Shown here: positions 55,583 to 64,000 of the stretch, one piece after another
How the letters are laid out: every line of letters begins with the position of its first letter
Numbering within the stretch: position 1 is the stretch's first letter
Assembly: GCF_014203705.1 (NCBI RefSeq)
Contig: NZ_JACHJR010000001.1
Coordinates: 7,440,001-7,504,000, forward strand
Source: Kitasatospora gansuensis
Lineage (GTDB): Bacteria > Actinomycetota > Actinomycetes > Streptomycetales > Streptomycetaceae
Direction of reading: 5' to 3'
Length of the DNA: 64,000 nucleotides
Position numbers and translations under genes: made by a program
The notes under the pieces: generated by a model
The model's database searches: none
Seen by the model: the letters and a program-made list of their open reading frames with translations, nothing else
What the model was told of the DNA's origin: nothing

Positions 55583-56514
55583 GTACACCCAACCCCGTTG
55601 GCCGCTGGCGTAGTTGGCACCTGCACACGGACACGCTGCGACCCGCCGCACTGGAGAGCCTGCTGCTCCGAGCCGTGGCCCCGGTGGTCGGGGAGCACAC
55701 GGCCGGCCAGGGAGAGGGCGCTCCGCCCCGGCCCTGGTTCTTCGTCCGCTACTGGCAGGGCGGTCCGCACCTGCGACTGCGGATCGCCGACCTGGACGAT
55801 CCGGCGGCCACCCGGATCACCGCAGAGCTGGTCGCCCGCACGGACGCCGTCAACGCCGAACTGCCGCCCGAGGACCGGCTCACCCCCGCCTCGTACCGGC
55901 AGGCCGCCCAGCCGCTCGCCGACCTCGGCGAGGGCGGCCACGCACTCGACCTCGGCGAGCTGCTGCCGCCGGGCGTCCACCCGGCGGTGTACGAGCCGGA
56001 GCTCCGGCGCTACGGCGGGCCCGGACAGATGGCGCTCAGCGAGGAGCTGTTCCACGCCTCCAGCGTGGTGGCACTGCGCGCCTGCCGGGCACGTCCGGGA
56101 CACGGCCGCAACGTCGCCGACGGGTTGGAGGCGATGGCCGCGACCCTGTCGGCCTGGCCCGGCGACCGGCTGGTGCTGCTGAGCGCGGTGCGGGACGGCT
56201 GGACGGAGTGGTCCGGCGGATCCGCCGAGGGCTTCGCCCGTACGGCCGCCGACCAGGCCGACCGGCTGCGCGCGAGCGCGGGGGCCTTGGTCGCCCTGGC
56301 CGACGGCGCCCCGTCCCGATGGAGTGCCTGGACGACCAGGCTCCGGCCGGCCGCCGAACTGTGGACCGAATCCCACGGCATCCCCGGTGCCGGCCGGATC
56401 CTCGGCTCCCAGCTCCACATGACCCAGAACCGGCTGGGCGTCGGCGCGGGCCGCGAGGGCATGATGGCCGCGATCCTGCTGGACCTCTTCCAGCAGCACA
56501 GCGGTGTGTCTTGA
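55579..56514 (+). CDS. LanB elimination domain protein (SpaB_C / thiopeptide-type)
   Basis: A 311-residue stand-alone SpaB_C protein. It should remove glutamate from glutamylated Ser/Thr to give dehydroalanine or dehydrobutyrine, completing the split LanB reaction. Diagnostic segments are WHLHTDTLRPAALESLLLRA at the start, FFVRYWQGGPHLRLRI, VYEPELRRYGGPGQMALSEE then LFHASS, and the C-terminal GSQLHMTQNRLGVGAGREGM. All of the family's conserved Arg/Tyr/Asn positions appear kept. It is the only clear elimination protein here, so it must serve both dehydratases. Confidence 0.92.
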   Translation: MSTPNPVGRWRSWHLHTDTLRPAALESLLLRAVAPVVGEHTAGQGEGAPPRPWFFVRYWQGGPHLRLRIADLDDPAATRITAELVARTDAVNAELPPEDRLTPASYRQAAQPLADLGEGGHALDLGELLPPGVHPAVYEPELRRYGGPGQMALSEELFHASSVVALRACRARPGHGRNVADGLEAMAATLSAWPGDRLVLLSAVRDGWTEWSGGSAEGFARTAADQADRLRASAGALVALADGAPSRWSAWTTRLRPAAELWTESHGIPGAGRILGSQLHMTQNRLGVGAGREGMMAAILLDLFQQHSGVS

Positions 56515-57449
56515 CGCAACGTCAGCCCACCGGGCCTGCGGTGATCGAACTCGTCGGCGTACGCAAGCAGTTCGGCGAGGTCACGGCGGTCAACGGCCTG
56601 AACCTGCGGGTCGAGGCCGGTGAGGTGGTCGCCTTCCTGGGACCGAACGGTGCGGGCAAGTCGACCACCATCGACCTGCTGCTGGGCCTGGCCAGGCCCG
56701 ACTCGGGCACCGTCCGGGTCTGCGGCCGCCCACCCGCGGACGCCGTCCGGCACGGCCTGGTGGCCGCCGTCCTGCAGAGCGGCGGCCTGCTGCGCGACTT
56801 CACGGTCGCCGAGACCGTCCGGTACGTCGCCTCCGTGTACCCGACGGCCAGACCGGTCGACCAGGTGATGGAGGTGGCCGGGCTGACGCCGATCGCCGGC
56901 CGACGGGTCGGCAAGTGCTCCGGCGGCGAACAGCAGCGGCTCCGCTTCGCCCTGGCCCTGCTGCCGGAGCCGCAGCTGCTGGTCCTCGACGAGCCGACCG
57001 CCGGCATGGACGTCGAGGCACGTCAGGACTTCTGGACGGCGGTCCGCCGCGATGCGGAGCGCGGCCGGGCCGTACTGTTCGCCACCCACTACCTCGACGA
57101 GGCCGACGCGCACGCCGACCGGATCGTCGTCGTACGGGAAGGCGTCGTGGTGGCCGACGGCCCGGCGGCGAAGATCAAGAACCTGGCGACCGGTCGCCGG
57201 ATCCGAGTGCTCTGGCCCGAAGCCGAGTTGGCGGCCGTCCGCGCCCTGCCCGGCGTCGACTCGGCGGAGGCGTACGGCGATTCGGTCCTGCTGCACACCC
57301 GCGACTCCGACCGGATCGCCCGCCACCTGCTCAACCACACCCTCGCCCGCGACCTGGAGATCACCGCCACCCTGGAGTCGGCCTTCATGGCACTGACCGG
57401 TCGCGACTCCGCCCGGCCGCCCGAGCCCGACCCCGAGGAACGCGGATGA
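56511..57449 (+). CDS. ABC exporter ATPase (plus operon)
   Basis: A 312-residue ATPase with Walker A (FLGPNGAGKSTTIDLL), a Q-loop Gln in AVLQSGGLL, signature CSGGEQQRLRFALALL, Walker B (LLVLDEPTAGMD) and H-loop (FATHYLDEAD). It is the antibiotic-export type. A TTG start at 56511 would overlap the previous stop (TTGA), matching the operon's style; GTG 56541 (VIELVGVRKQFG) is the alternative. It forms an exporter with the permease at 57446. Compared with the minus-operon ATPase it is shorter and lacks the DrrA-type extension. Confidence 0.9.
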   Translation: MTQRQPTGPAVIELVGVRKQFGEVTAVNGLNLRVEAGEVVAFLGPNGAGKSTTIDLLLGLARPDSGTVRVCGRPPADAVRHGLVAAVLQSGGLLRDFTVAETVRYVASVYPTARPVDQVMEVAGLTPIAGRRVGKCSGGEQQRLRFALALLPEPQLLVLDEPTAGMDVEARQDFWTAVRRDAERGRAVLFATHYLDEADAHADRIVVVREGVVVADGPAAKIKNLATGRRIRVLWPEAELAAVRALPGVDSAEAYGDSVLLHTRDSDRIARHLLNHTLARDLEITATLESAFMALTGRDSARPPEPDPEERG

Positions 57450-58198
57450 CCATGGCGCCCGCCCGCCCGCCGTACGGCGGATTCAACACCGTGGCCCTGC
57501 GGTTGGAGGTGCGACGGGTGCTGCGCAACCGGCGCACCCTGGTCTTCGCCCTGGTGATGCCCGCGCTGTTCTTCCTCTCCTTCGGCCTGCCGCAGGCCGG
57601 CCAGGCCGCCGCCGGGGTGCGCCGACTCACCATGGTCAACATGGCGGTCTACGGTTCGATGCTCGCCGCCACCTCCTGCGGCGCCGCCGTCGCGGTCGAG
57701 CGCAGCCTCGGCTGGACCAGGCAGTTGCGCATCACGCCGCTGCTCCCGCTCGCCCACCTCGCGATCAAGGTGCTGACCGCCATGCTGCTCGGGCTGCTGT
57801 CGGTGGTGGTGGAGTTCACCCTTGGCGCGGCCTCCGGGGTACGGGCTCCGCTGCGGGTCTGGCTGCTCTCCGGTCTGATCGCCTGGCTCGGCTCTGCGGT
57901 CTTCGCTTCCCTCGGTCTGTTCGCAGGATTCGTGCTGCCCTCGGAGAACGTCATGCAGTTCGTCGGCCCCGCACTGGCGCTGCTGGCCCTGTGCGGCGGC
58001 CTGTTCGTCCCGCTGCCCTTCCTGCCGGAGCCGGTCCGCTCCTTCGCCGAGTTCACCCCCGGCTACGGAGTCGGCCAACTCGCCCGCCACCCCCTCACCG
58101 GCGGCCCGGTAGGCGGGGCACTGGCCAACCTCACGATCTGGGCGACGGTCTTCCTCGCAGGAGCCGCCTGGCTGTACCGCCGCGACCCGGCCCGCTAG
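57446..58198 (+). CDS. ABC-2 type exporter permease (plus operon)
   Basis: A 250-residue permease with about six helices: LEVRRVLRNRRTLVFALVMP then ALFFLSFGL opens the protein, and GAAVAVERSLGWTRQLRITP is the typical cytosolic loop after helix 2. It partners the ATPase that overlaps it by 4 bases. It is the last gene of the plus operon; a 110-base gap follows. The second exporter in the cluster suggests one for export and one for self-protection, or one per product. That division is inference. Confidence 0.9.
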   Translation: MTMAPARPPYGGFNTVALRLEVRRVLRNRRTLVFALVMPALFFLSFGLPQAGQAAAGVRRLTMVNMAVYGSMLAATSCGAAVAVERSLGWTRQLRITPLLPLAHLAIKVLTAMLLGLLSVVVEFTLGAASGVRAPLRVWLLSGLIAWLGSAVFASLGLFAGFVLPSENVMQFVGPALALLALCGGLFVPLPFLPEPVRSFAEFTPGYGVGQLARHPLTGGPVGGALANLTIWATVFLAGAAWLYRRDPAR

Positions 58199-58308
58199 CC
58201 GGCCGGCCTGGTGGAGCGGCTCTCCGGCCCCCGAGGCGTGTCGGCACGAGTCGGTGATCGTTGTCCCTCGCGAGCGTCCTGACAATCGGCAGGCATTGGG
58301 GGCAGCAC

Positions 58309-59406
58309 ATGACCACACGAAGGGCCTTCCTCGGCTCCGCCACCGCGGCCGGCGCCGTGAAGCTTCTCGGCACCGCCCCGCCCTCGGCCGACCGGGCGGG
58401 CCGACGCGATTCGCCCGTGGACGGGGAGCAGGCGCGGGCCGCGCTCGTCCAGGTCGACACGGACACGCAGAAGTACTACGACGCGCTGCGGGTCGGGGTG
58501 GCGGCGCACCTGTCGCCGGTCATCGTGGTCTACAACGACTACGCGGGCGGTCTCTTCACGCTCGTGCACGACGGGGAGCGGATCTCCGAGCACCCGGTCT
58601 CGGAAGTGTTCGAGCTGGCGAAGTCGGTCGCGCACGCGCCGCTGGGGATCTATTCGATCCTGGCTCCCTATCTGGACAACCGGGTCCCGAATCTGCCCAA
58701 CCACGATCACCTGGACGCGCACGACCTGCGGACGGTCGCGTTCAAGGGGCCGCGGTCGACCGAGTGGATCACGCCGCTCAGGGCGTTCGGGGACACGCTC
58801 TCGGCTGCTTGCCGCGAGGTCGGGTCCGCGGATCTCGCCCCGGATCTGGAGGCGTCGTGCAGGGTGATCCTCGATGCGGCGCTCCGGTTCATCGACCGGA
58901 GCACGGCGGCGGGTTCGTTCGACATGAAGTCGTTCGAGGACTTCTCGGGCAGCGTGTACGAGGACATCGGCACCACCATGGACTGGGCGGCGAAGGTCCA
59001 GATCGAAGGCGTCAAGGACGTCATGACGCGGTGGCGGGCCAGGGTCGGGGAGAAGGACTGGGCGGACCTCTACATCGTCGTCATGTCGATCTGGACGACC
59101 GCCGCGCTCAACCAGAACAGCATCATCCTCAGGCAGTACCTGAACGCGGCCAAGGTGGACAGCCACCTGATCGACCTGATGATGGCTCAGTTCCCGGCCG
59201 ACCCGGTGGCCGTGGCCCTGGACAACCTGGCGCGGATCGTGCAGGACAACGTCGCGGCCGAGATGGTCTTTCCGCTGGACCGGAAGCTCGCGGACGCGCT
59301 GAAGGGCCAGGAGGACCTGCTGGCTCCCGCGATTCAGAAACAGCTCGCCTGCCCCTTCCAGAGCAAGCAGAAAGCCGCGAAGGCGGCTGCGCGTACGAAG
59401 GCGTAG
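58309..59406 (+). CDS. Tat-type exported protein of unknown function
   Basis: A 365-residue protein not recognised. The start TTRRAFLGSATAAGAVKLLG has a twin-arginine-like signal (R-R-A-F-L-G). The mature part is mostly helical: YYDALRVGVAAHLSPVIVVY, VSEVFELAKSVAHAPLGIYS, AAGSFDMKSFEDFSGSVYED, then LDNLARIVQDNVAAEMVF, and a Lys-rich C-terminus. No enzyme motif is visible. ATG 58309 is chosen for the signal peptide. It follows the RiPP operon on the same strand after 110 bases, but membership in the cluster is doubtful. Confidence 0.65.
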   Translation: MTTRRAFLGSATAAGAVKLLGTAPPSADRAGRRDSPVDGEQARAALVQVDTDTQKYYDALRVGVAAHLSPVIVVYNDYAGGLFTLVHDGERISEHPVSEVFELAKSVAHAPLGIYSILAPYLDNRVPNLPNHDHLDAHDLRTVAFKGPRSTEWITPLRAFGDTLSAACREVGSADLAPDLEASCRVILDAALRFIDRSTAAGSFDMKSFEDFSGSVYEDIGTTMDWAAKVQIEGVKDVMTRWRARVGEKDWADLYIVVMSIWTTAALNQNSIILRQYLNAAKVDSHLIDLMMAQFPADPVAVALDNLARIVQDNVAAEMVFPLDRKLADALKGQEDLLAPAIQKQLACPFQSKQKAAKAAARTKA

Positions 59407-59467
59407 CCCCGCGTTCGCCGACCTGGACGACGCGTGACGCGATCCTGCTGAGCGTTGCCTGCGTCCG

Positions 59468-60442
59468 CTACGCCGCGGATGCCACCGACGCCGCGAAGGC
59501 GAGCGTCGCGGGGATGTGGTGCCCGCCGCCGCCCTCGTGCCCGTTGTAGGTGTAGACGCTGATCTCCTTCGGGCCGAGGTAGTGGTTGTAGGAGGCGAAG
59601 ACGGTCTCCGGCGGGCAGACCTCGTCCATCAGCGCGACCGAGTACAGCGCCGGGGCCGTGGCGCGGGCGGCGAAGTTGAGGCCGTCGAAGTACGACAGGG
59701 TGCCGAAGACGGTTTCCACCTTGTCGCGGTGGACCTTGCAGAAGTCGGCGATCTCCTTGTAGGGGAAGTCGTCGGTGATCTCGGTGGCGCGGCGGATGTG
59801 TTGCAGGAACGGGACGTCCGCGATGACGCCGGCCAGGTCCGGTAGCAGGCCCGCGACGGCCAGGGCCAGGCCGCCGCCCTGGCTGCCACCGGCCACCACG
59901 ACGCGGGCCGGGTCGATGCCGGGATGCGTGCGCACGGCGTCGACCGCGCGCACCGCGTCGGTGTAGAGCCTCCGGTAGTAGTACGAGGCCGGGTCGAGGA
60001 CGCCGCGGGTCATCGACCCGGGATGGGCCGGACCCGAGCCGGGCGCCTCGTCGGAGGTGTCGCCGACGGACCACCCGCCGCCCTGCCCGCGGGTGTCCAT
60101 GACCAGGTGCGCGTAGCCCGCGCTGGCCCACAGGAGATGGTCGTGGGGCAGCCCCCGCCCGCCGCCGTACCCGACGTAGGTGACGATCGCCGGCAGCGGG
60201 CCCTCGGCGCCGCGCGGGCGTACCAGCCAGCCCCTGATCGCCTGCCCCGCGAAGCCGGGAAAGCTGACGTCCTCAACTGTCACGGTGGTGAGACCGGTGT
60301 GGACCGGGAGCGCGTCGAGGCGGGCCGGGACGGCTCTGGCCTCGGCCAGCGTGTCCGCCCAGAAGGCGGCGAAGTCGTCGGGCTCGGTCCGTTCGGGTCG
60401 GTACTTCCGCAGATCCGACAGGTCCATGGAGAGGAAGGCCAT
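59468..60442 (-). CDS. acetylxylan esterase-like (CE7 family) carbohydrate esterase
   Basis: A 324-residue alpha/beta hydrolase of the acetylxylan esterase/cephalosporin deacetylase family, which removes acetyl groups from oligosaccharides. It starts MDLSDLRKYRPERTEPDDFA and has the nucleophile Ser in VVVAGGSQGGGLAL. The Asp of the triad is likely in ALMDEVCPPETVF and the His in YNGHEGGG. The oxyanion-type YVGYGGGRGLPHDHLLWAS and DTRGQGGGW segments are typical. No signal peptide, so it acts inside the cell on imported sugars. It is divergent from the sugar importer genes and shares their operator region. Confidence 0.9.
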   Translation of the reverse strand: MAFLSMDLSDLRKYRPERTEPDDFAAFWADTLAEARAVPARLDALPVHTGLTTVTVEDVSFPGFAGQAIRGWLVRPRGAEGPLPAIVTYVGYGGGRGLPHDHLLWASAGYAHLVMDTRGQGGGWSVGDTSDEAPGSGPAHPGSMTRGVLDPASYYYRRLYTDAVRAVDAVRTHPGIDPARVVVAGGSQGGGLALAVAGLLPDLAGVIADVPFLQHIRRATEITDDFPYKEIADFCKVHRDKVETVFGTLSYFDGLNFAARATAPALYSVALMDEVCPPETVFASYNHYLGPKEISVYTYNGHEGGGGHHIPATLAFAASVASAA

Positions 60443-60481
60443 GGCGGAACAGTAGGGCACGGCACCGCTGCTGCCAATGGG

Positions 60482-60495
60482 CTTAAGTGCTTAAG
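60482..60495. promoter_or_regulatory. LacI-type operator candidate 1
   Basis: CTTAAGTGCTTAAG pairs with itself at 12 of 14 positions. It lies 40 bases upstream of the esterase start and has the same outer half-sites (CTTAA, TAAG) as the second site near the importer genes. Confidence 0.6.
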
Positions 60496-60626
60496 TCAGA
60501 GAGCCCGGCATCGAGCACGGCAGGTAACGAACTGATCTCGATGCGTACGCGGTTGGTTGACTGAATCCCAGGCCGGCTCCTACGGTTCCCCCGAAACCAG
60601 ACCAGGTAGTTCCTTTGCGTCCTGCA

Positions 60627-60640
60627 CTTAAACGTATAAG
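60627..60640. promoter_or_regulatory. LacI-type operator candidate 2
   Basis: CTTAAACGTATAAG pairs with itself at 12 of 14 positions around a central ACGT, 26 bases before the binding-protein start. A central CG with T/A-rich arms is typical of LacI-family operators. No regulator gene lies in the window. Confidence 0.65.
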
Positions 60641-60665
60641 GCCGAGCGAACCCGGGAGTCGGTAC

Positions 60666-61991
60666 ATGAAGAAGCGATCGGTGGCCTTGGCGGCCGCGGT
60701 GCTGATGTCGATGGCGGCACTCTCGGCCTGCTCCGGCGGAGGCAGCGGAGGCGGCGGCACCGGCGGCACGGCCGTGGCCCCGTCGGACCCGACCAGGGTG
60801 AGCGGGGACATCACCGTGCTCACCCACAAGACCGACCATGCCGCCGACGGCACCCTGGCCAGATACGCGGCCGAGTTCAACAAGACCTACCCGAACGTGC
60901 ACGTCAAGTTCGAAGCGATCGTCAACTACGAGGGCGACGTCAAGATCAGACTGAACAGCAGCAACTACGGCGACGTGCTGATGATCCCGGCCGCCGTCCC
61001 GGTCCCCGACTACCCGAAGTTCTTCGCCCCGCTCGGCACCCCGGCCGACCTCGACCAGAAGTACCGCTTCATCGACGGGGGCACCTACAACGGGCAGGTC
61101 TACGGCATCGCCATCAACGGCAACGCGACCGGCATGGTCTACAACAAGGCCGTCTGGCAGCAGGCCGGGATCAGCAAATGGCCCACCACGCCGGACGAGT
61201 TCCGGGCTGACCTGCAGGCGATCAAGGCCAAGACGCAGGCCACGCCGCTCTACACGATCTACCACGAGGGCTGGCCGATCACGGCCTGGCAGAGCTACCT
61301 GGGCCAGGCCGGCTGCGACCCGAAGGCCAACGACAGCCTGGCCGCCGACACCGCGCCGTGGGCCGCCGGCAAGGAGCTCAACGGGATCGACACGCTGCTG
61401 TACGACGTGGTGCACGACCAGTTGACGGAGAAGGACCCGACCACCACGACCTGGGACGCGGCCAAGAGCCAGCTCGGCACCGGGAAGATCGGCACGCTGC
61501 CGCTTGCCTCCTGGGCGATCTCACAGATGAAGGCGGCCGCCAGGACGGGGGGCGCGGACCCGGCGAACATCGGCTTCATGCCCTTTCCGGCGCAGACGAA
61601 CGGGCACTTCTGCTCGGTGATCTCCCCGGACTACCGGCAGGCCGTGAGCATCCACTCCGAGCACAAGGAGGCGGCGCGCGCCTGGGTCGACTGGTTCGTC
61701 GACAAGAGCACCTACGCCCAGGAGCAGGCGCTGCTGCCGACGTTGAAGGCCGGGGCGATGCCGGATGAGTTCAAGGCGTACCAGGACGCGGGGGTCCAGT
61801 TCATCCAGCTGAGCCAGACCAGGAACGCCGACGTCTCGAAGATCGACAACCAGTCCGAGATCGGGCTCAACAAGCCGGACTACCGGCAGCACATCGTCGA
61901 CCTGGCACGGGGCGCTGGCGGCGGCAGCCTGGACGGCTACTTCGCCGAGCTGAACAAGAAGTGGGCCAACGCGATCAAGACGGTCGGCTGA
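60666..61991 (+). CDS. sugar ABC transporter substrate-binding lipoprotein
   Basis: A 441-residue extracellular lipoprotein of the family-1 sugar-binding group (MsmE-like). The signal peptide ends in a lipobox L-S-A-C at residues about 21-24 and is followed by a Gly/Ser linker. The mature protein shows ITVLTHKTDHAADGTLARYA, NKTYPNVHVKFEAIVNYEGD, and YGIAINGNATGMVYNKAVWQ typical of carbohydrate-binding proteins. It captures an oligosaccharide for the two permeases downstream. The gene's promoter region holds two operator-like sites. Mannan-derived sugars are suggested by the beta-mannosidase gene at the operon end. Confidence 0.93.
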   Translation: MKKRSVALAAAVLMSMAALSACSGGGSGGGGTGGTAVAPSDPTRVSGDITVLTHKTDHAADGTLARYAAEFNKTYPNVHVKFEAIVNYEGDVKIRLNSSNYGDVLMIPAAVPVPDYPKFFAPLGTPADLDQKYRFIDGGTYNGQVYGIAINGNATGMVYNKAVWQQAGISKWPTTPDEFRADLQAIKAKTQATPLYTIYHEGWPITAWQSYLGQAGCDPKANDSLAADTAPWAAGKELNGIDTLLYDVVHDQLTEKDPTTTTWDAAKSQLGTGKIGTLPLASWAISQMKAAARTGGADPANIGFMPFPAQTNGHFCSVISPDYRQAVSIHSEHKEAARAWVDWFVDKSTYAQEQALLPTLKAGAMPDEFKAYQDAGVQFIQLSQTRNADVSKIDNQSEIGLNKPDYRQHIVDLARGAGGGSLDGYFAELNKKWANAIKTVG

Positions 61992-61997
61992 GGCGCC

Positions 61998-62888
61998 ATG
62001 TCCGACCGACAACGCACCGGACGGAGCCTGCTCGCGCGGTCGACGCCGTGGCTGTTCCTCGTGGTGCCGCTGGCCTTCCTGGTGACCTTCACCTACACGC
62101 CGGTGCTCAACATGCTGTTCTACAGCCTGACCAGCTGGGACGGGTTCGGCCCGGACATGGAGTTCGTCGGCCAGGCCAACTACACCGAGCTGTTCACCCG
62201 GCCGGATCTGTTCCAGGTCTTCTACGTCAGCCTGTTCTACCTGGCGTCCGGCGTGGTGCAGATGGTGCTGGCCCTGTACTTCGCCACGGTGCTGAGCTTC
62301 AACGTCCGGTTCCGGAACTTCTTCAAGGGCGTCCTGTTCTTCCCCTACCTCGTCAACGGCGTCGCCATCGGCTTCGTCTTCCTCTACTTCTTCCAGCCCG
62401 GCGGCACCCTCGACTCGGTCCTCGGCCTGTTCGGCGCGCGGGACGAGCACCTGTGGCTGGGCGATCCCGACCTCGTCAACTGGTCGCTCGCCTCGGTGTC
62501 CCTGTGGCGCTACCTGGGCCTGAACTTCGTGCTGTTCCTCGGCGCGATCCAGTCGATCCCGGGGGAGATCTACGAAGCGGCGGAACTCGACGGCGCCAAC
62601 CGCTGGCACCAGGTCAGGCACCTCATCCTGCCCGGCATCCGACCGGTCGTCAGCCTGAGTGCGATCCTCGTCGTGTCCGGTTCGCTGTCCGCGTTCGAGA
62701 TCCCGTACATCATGACCGGCGGTGCCAACGGCAGCACCACGTTCGTCATCCAGACCGTCAAGCTGGCCTTCCAGTTCAACAAGGTCGGCCTGGCCTCGGC
62801 CGCCGCTGTGGTGCTGCTCGCCATCGTCCTGCTGGCGACCTGGATCCAGCGGCTTCTCGTGCCCGACGAAGGGGTTGACCTGGTATGA
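61998..62888 (+). CDS. sugar ABC transporter permease, MalF type
   Basis: A 296-residue inner-membrane permease with six helices. It starts RSLLARSTPWLFLVVPLAFL and has the EAA loop toward the ATPase: EIYEAAELDGANRWHQVRHL then ILPGIRP. It works with the MalG-type permease whose gene overlaps by 4 bases. No ATPase gene is present, as is usual in streptomycetes, where a shared MsiK-type ATPase energises many sugar importers. That ATPase would be elsewhere in the genome. Confidence 0.94.
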   Translation: MSDRQRTGRSLLARSTPWLFLVVPLAFLVTFTYTPVLNMLFYSLTSWDGFGPDMEFVGQANYTELFTRPDLFQVFYVSLFYLASGVVQMVLALYFATVLSFNVRFRNFFKGVLFFPYLVNGVAIGFVFLYFFQPGGTLDSVLGLFGARDEHLWLGDPDLVNWSLASVSLWRYLGLNFVLFLGAIQSIPGEIYEAAELDGANRWHQVRHLILPGIRPVVSLSAILVVSGSLSAFEIPYIMTGGANGSTTFVIQTVKLAFQFNKVGLASAAAVVLLAIVLLATWIQRLLVPDEGVDLV

Positions 62889-63730
62889 CGCGACAAGTAC
62901 GCGGAGTCGGAGCCCGCTCGGCGGTCGCCGGCAAGTACCTCTCGCTCGTGGTCGCGTCGGTGCTGACGCTGCTTCCCTTGGCGGTCGTCCTGATGGCGGC
63001 GCTGAAGACCGAGTCGGAGTCCGCGAACAACGGCCCGCTGAGCGTGCCACACAACTGGTTCAACCTGGAGAACTTCCAGATCGCGTTCACGCAGGGGCAC
63101 ATGCTCCGCGCGTTCGGCAACACGGCCTTCATCCTGGTCTTCTCGGTCACCGGCACGGTCCTCATCGGCTCGATGACCGCGTACGCGATCGACCGGTTCA
63201 GGTTCCCGTTCCGCCGTCTGACGATCTCGCTGTTCCTGCTCGCGTCGCTGGTCCCCGGCGTCACCACCCAGGTGGCGACCTTTCAGATCATCAACTCCTT
63301 CGGGATGTTCAACAACCGGTGGTCCGCGATCGCGCTGTACACGGGCACCGACATCGTGTCGATCATCATCTTCCTGCAGTTCATGCGGGCCATCCCGATC
63401 TCGCTCGACGAGGCGGCCCGGATCGACGGAGCCTCGCCGCTGCGCATCTACCGCACGGTGATCCTCCCGCTGCTCCGGCCGGCGATCGCGACCGTCGTCA
63501 TCGTCAAGGGAGTGGTCGTCTACAACGACTTCTACATCCCGTTCCTGTACATGCCCTCGCCCGAACTCGGCGTCGTCTCCACGTCGTTGTTCTATTTCAA
63601 GGGCCCGTACGGCGCGCACTGGGAGATCATCTGCGCCGGTGCGGTCCTCGTGATCATTCCGACCCTGGTGGTGTTCTTGTTCCTGCAGCGCTTCATCTAC
63701 AACGGTTTCACCCGGGGGGCGACCAAATGA
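62885..63730 (+). CDS. sugar ABC transporter permease, MalG type
   Basis: A 281-residue inner-membrane permease with six helices. The EAA motif reads SLDEAARIDGASPLRIYRTV then ILPLLRP. The periplasmic start ALKTESESANNGPLSVPHNW FNLENF pattern, broken here by a space, is typical of MalG-like proteins. It completes the importer channel with the MalF-type partner. ATG 62885 overlaps the previous stop, and its own stop overlaps the beta-mannosidase start, so the operon is translationally coupled. Confidence 0.94.
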   Translation: MTRQVRGVGARSAVAGKYLSLVVASVLTLLPLAVVLMAALKTESESANNGPLSVPHNWFNLENFQIAFTQGHMLRAFGNTAFILVFSVTGTVLIGSMTAYAIDRFRFPFRRLTISLFLLASLVPGVTTQVATFQIINSFGMFNNRWSAIALYTGTDIVSIIIFLQFMRAIPISLDEAARIDGASPLRIYRTVILPLLRPAIATVVIVKGVVVYNDFYIPFLYMPSPELGVVSTSLFYFKGPYGAHWEIICAGAVLVIIPTLVVFLFLQRFIYNGFTRGATK

Positions 63731-64000
63731 CGGCGACCGGCGTTCACGAGGGCTGGACCGTCCACGCCGTGGGCGGCGAGGTGCCGGCCCACCTGGCCGG
63801 GGTCCGGGTGCCGGCGACCGTTCCGGGGTGCGTGCACCTCGATCTGCTGGCCGCCGGGCTCATCCCGGATCCCCACCTCGACGAGAACGAGGGCGAGCTG
63901 GCCTGGATCGGCCGGGTGGACTGGCGCTACGAGACCACGATCGACTGGGACGGTCCGGACGCGGACGGTACCGAGGTGGACCTCGTCGCGCTCGGTCTGG
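63727..64000 (+). CDS. beta-mannosidase (glycoside hydrolase family 2), 5' part only
   Basis: The window ends after 91 codons. The N-terminal sugar-binding domain shows VPATVPGCVHLDLLAAGLIP then DPHLDENEGELAWIGRVDWR, matching the P-G-x-V-H-x-D-L-L, N-E and W-I-G-x-x-D-W pattern of GH2 beta-mannosidases. It should release mannose from beta-linked manno-oligosaccharides in the cytosol. The 4-base overlap with the permease gene places it in the importer operon. Catalytic residues lie outside the window. Confidence 0.88.
   Translation, partial: MTATGVHEGWTVHAVGGEVPAHLAGVRVPATVPGCVHLDLLAAGLIPDPHLDENEGELAWIGRVDWRYETTIDWDGPDADGTEVDLVALGL

Overview
The window is very GC-rich, uses GTG and TTG starts freely, and carries several families typical of streptomycetes: a spore-associated SapA-like protein, an Rpf-type transglycosylase with LysM, LuxR/LAL regulators and DUF6204. 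It is most likely a chromosomal segment of a Streptomyces or Kitasatospora relative. The genus is inference.

Left part (1-20.3 kb): a truncated PLP decarboxylase, a Cys-rich secreted protein, glmS with its small upstream neighbour and a terminator, a small NADP oxidoreductase, DedA, DUF1918 and a TetR gene. An MFS gene and an ArsR gene are divergent across a near-perfect inverted-repeat operator. Next is a compact two-gene RiPP-like cassette: a 66-residue peptide with a C-x-x-C motif (9308-9508) and a DUF692/MNIO-type enzyme with an extra C-terminal domain (9543-10940). A frameshifted membrane gene, a histidine kinase/response regulator pair opposite an MMPL transporter, and a DHA2 MFS/TetR pair with two identical 13-bp palindromic operators follow.

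Middle part (20-30.4 kb): a plastic accessory zone with a SapA-like protein, hypothetical genes, an Rpf-like gene behind a very long hairpin, a complete IS110-type transposase, gene remnants, a secreted protein with three 40-residue repeats, and a scar made of a tRNA-3'-end-like sequence next to a possible integrase tail.

Main feature (30.5-58.2 kb): a bidirectional RiPP biosynthetic gene cluster of thiopeptide type. Two 67-residue precursor peptides (46206-46645) head a plus-strand operon: pyridine-synthase-like protein, LanB-type dehydratase, RRE/Ocin-ThiF partner, YcaO cyclodehydratase, azoline dehydrogenase, SpaB_C elimination protein, and an ABC exporter. Divergently, a minus-strand operon encodes a second ABC exporter, a catalytic plus a non-catalytic M16 peptidase, a luciferase-like monooxygenase, and a second, paralogous LanB, RRE/ThiF and dehydrogenase set with no second YcaO. 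Nearly every junction is a 4-base start/stop overlap. A LuxR-type and a LAL-type regulator, divergent from each other, flank the left end. The precursors have a lactazole-like ALPDMGAS boundary, but 33 residues separate that Ser from the last Ser of the SSSCC tail. The ring size and even the core boundary are therefore unusual, and this is the best candidate for an undescribed system. No LanC-like cyclase is present, which argues against a lanthipeptide.

Right part (58.3-64 kb): a Tat-type exported protein of unknown function, then a sugar-uptake locus: a CE7-type esterase opposite an ABC importer (lipoprotein plus two permeases) and the start of a GH2 beta-mannosidase. Two related 14-bp operator-like sites between the esterase and the importer suggest shared LacI-type control. 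Manno-oligosaccharide use is the likely role.
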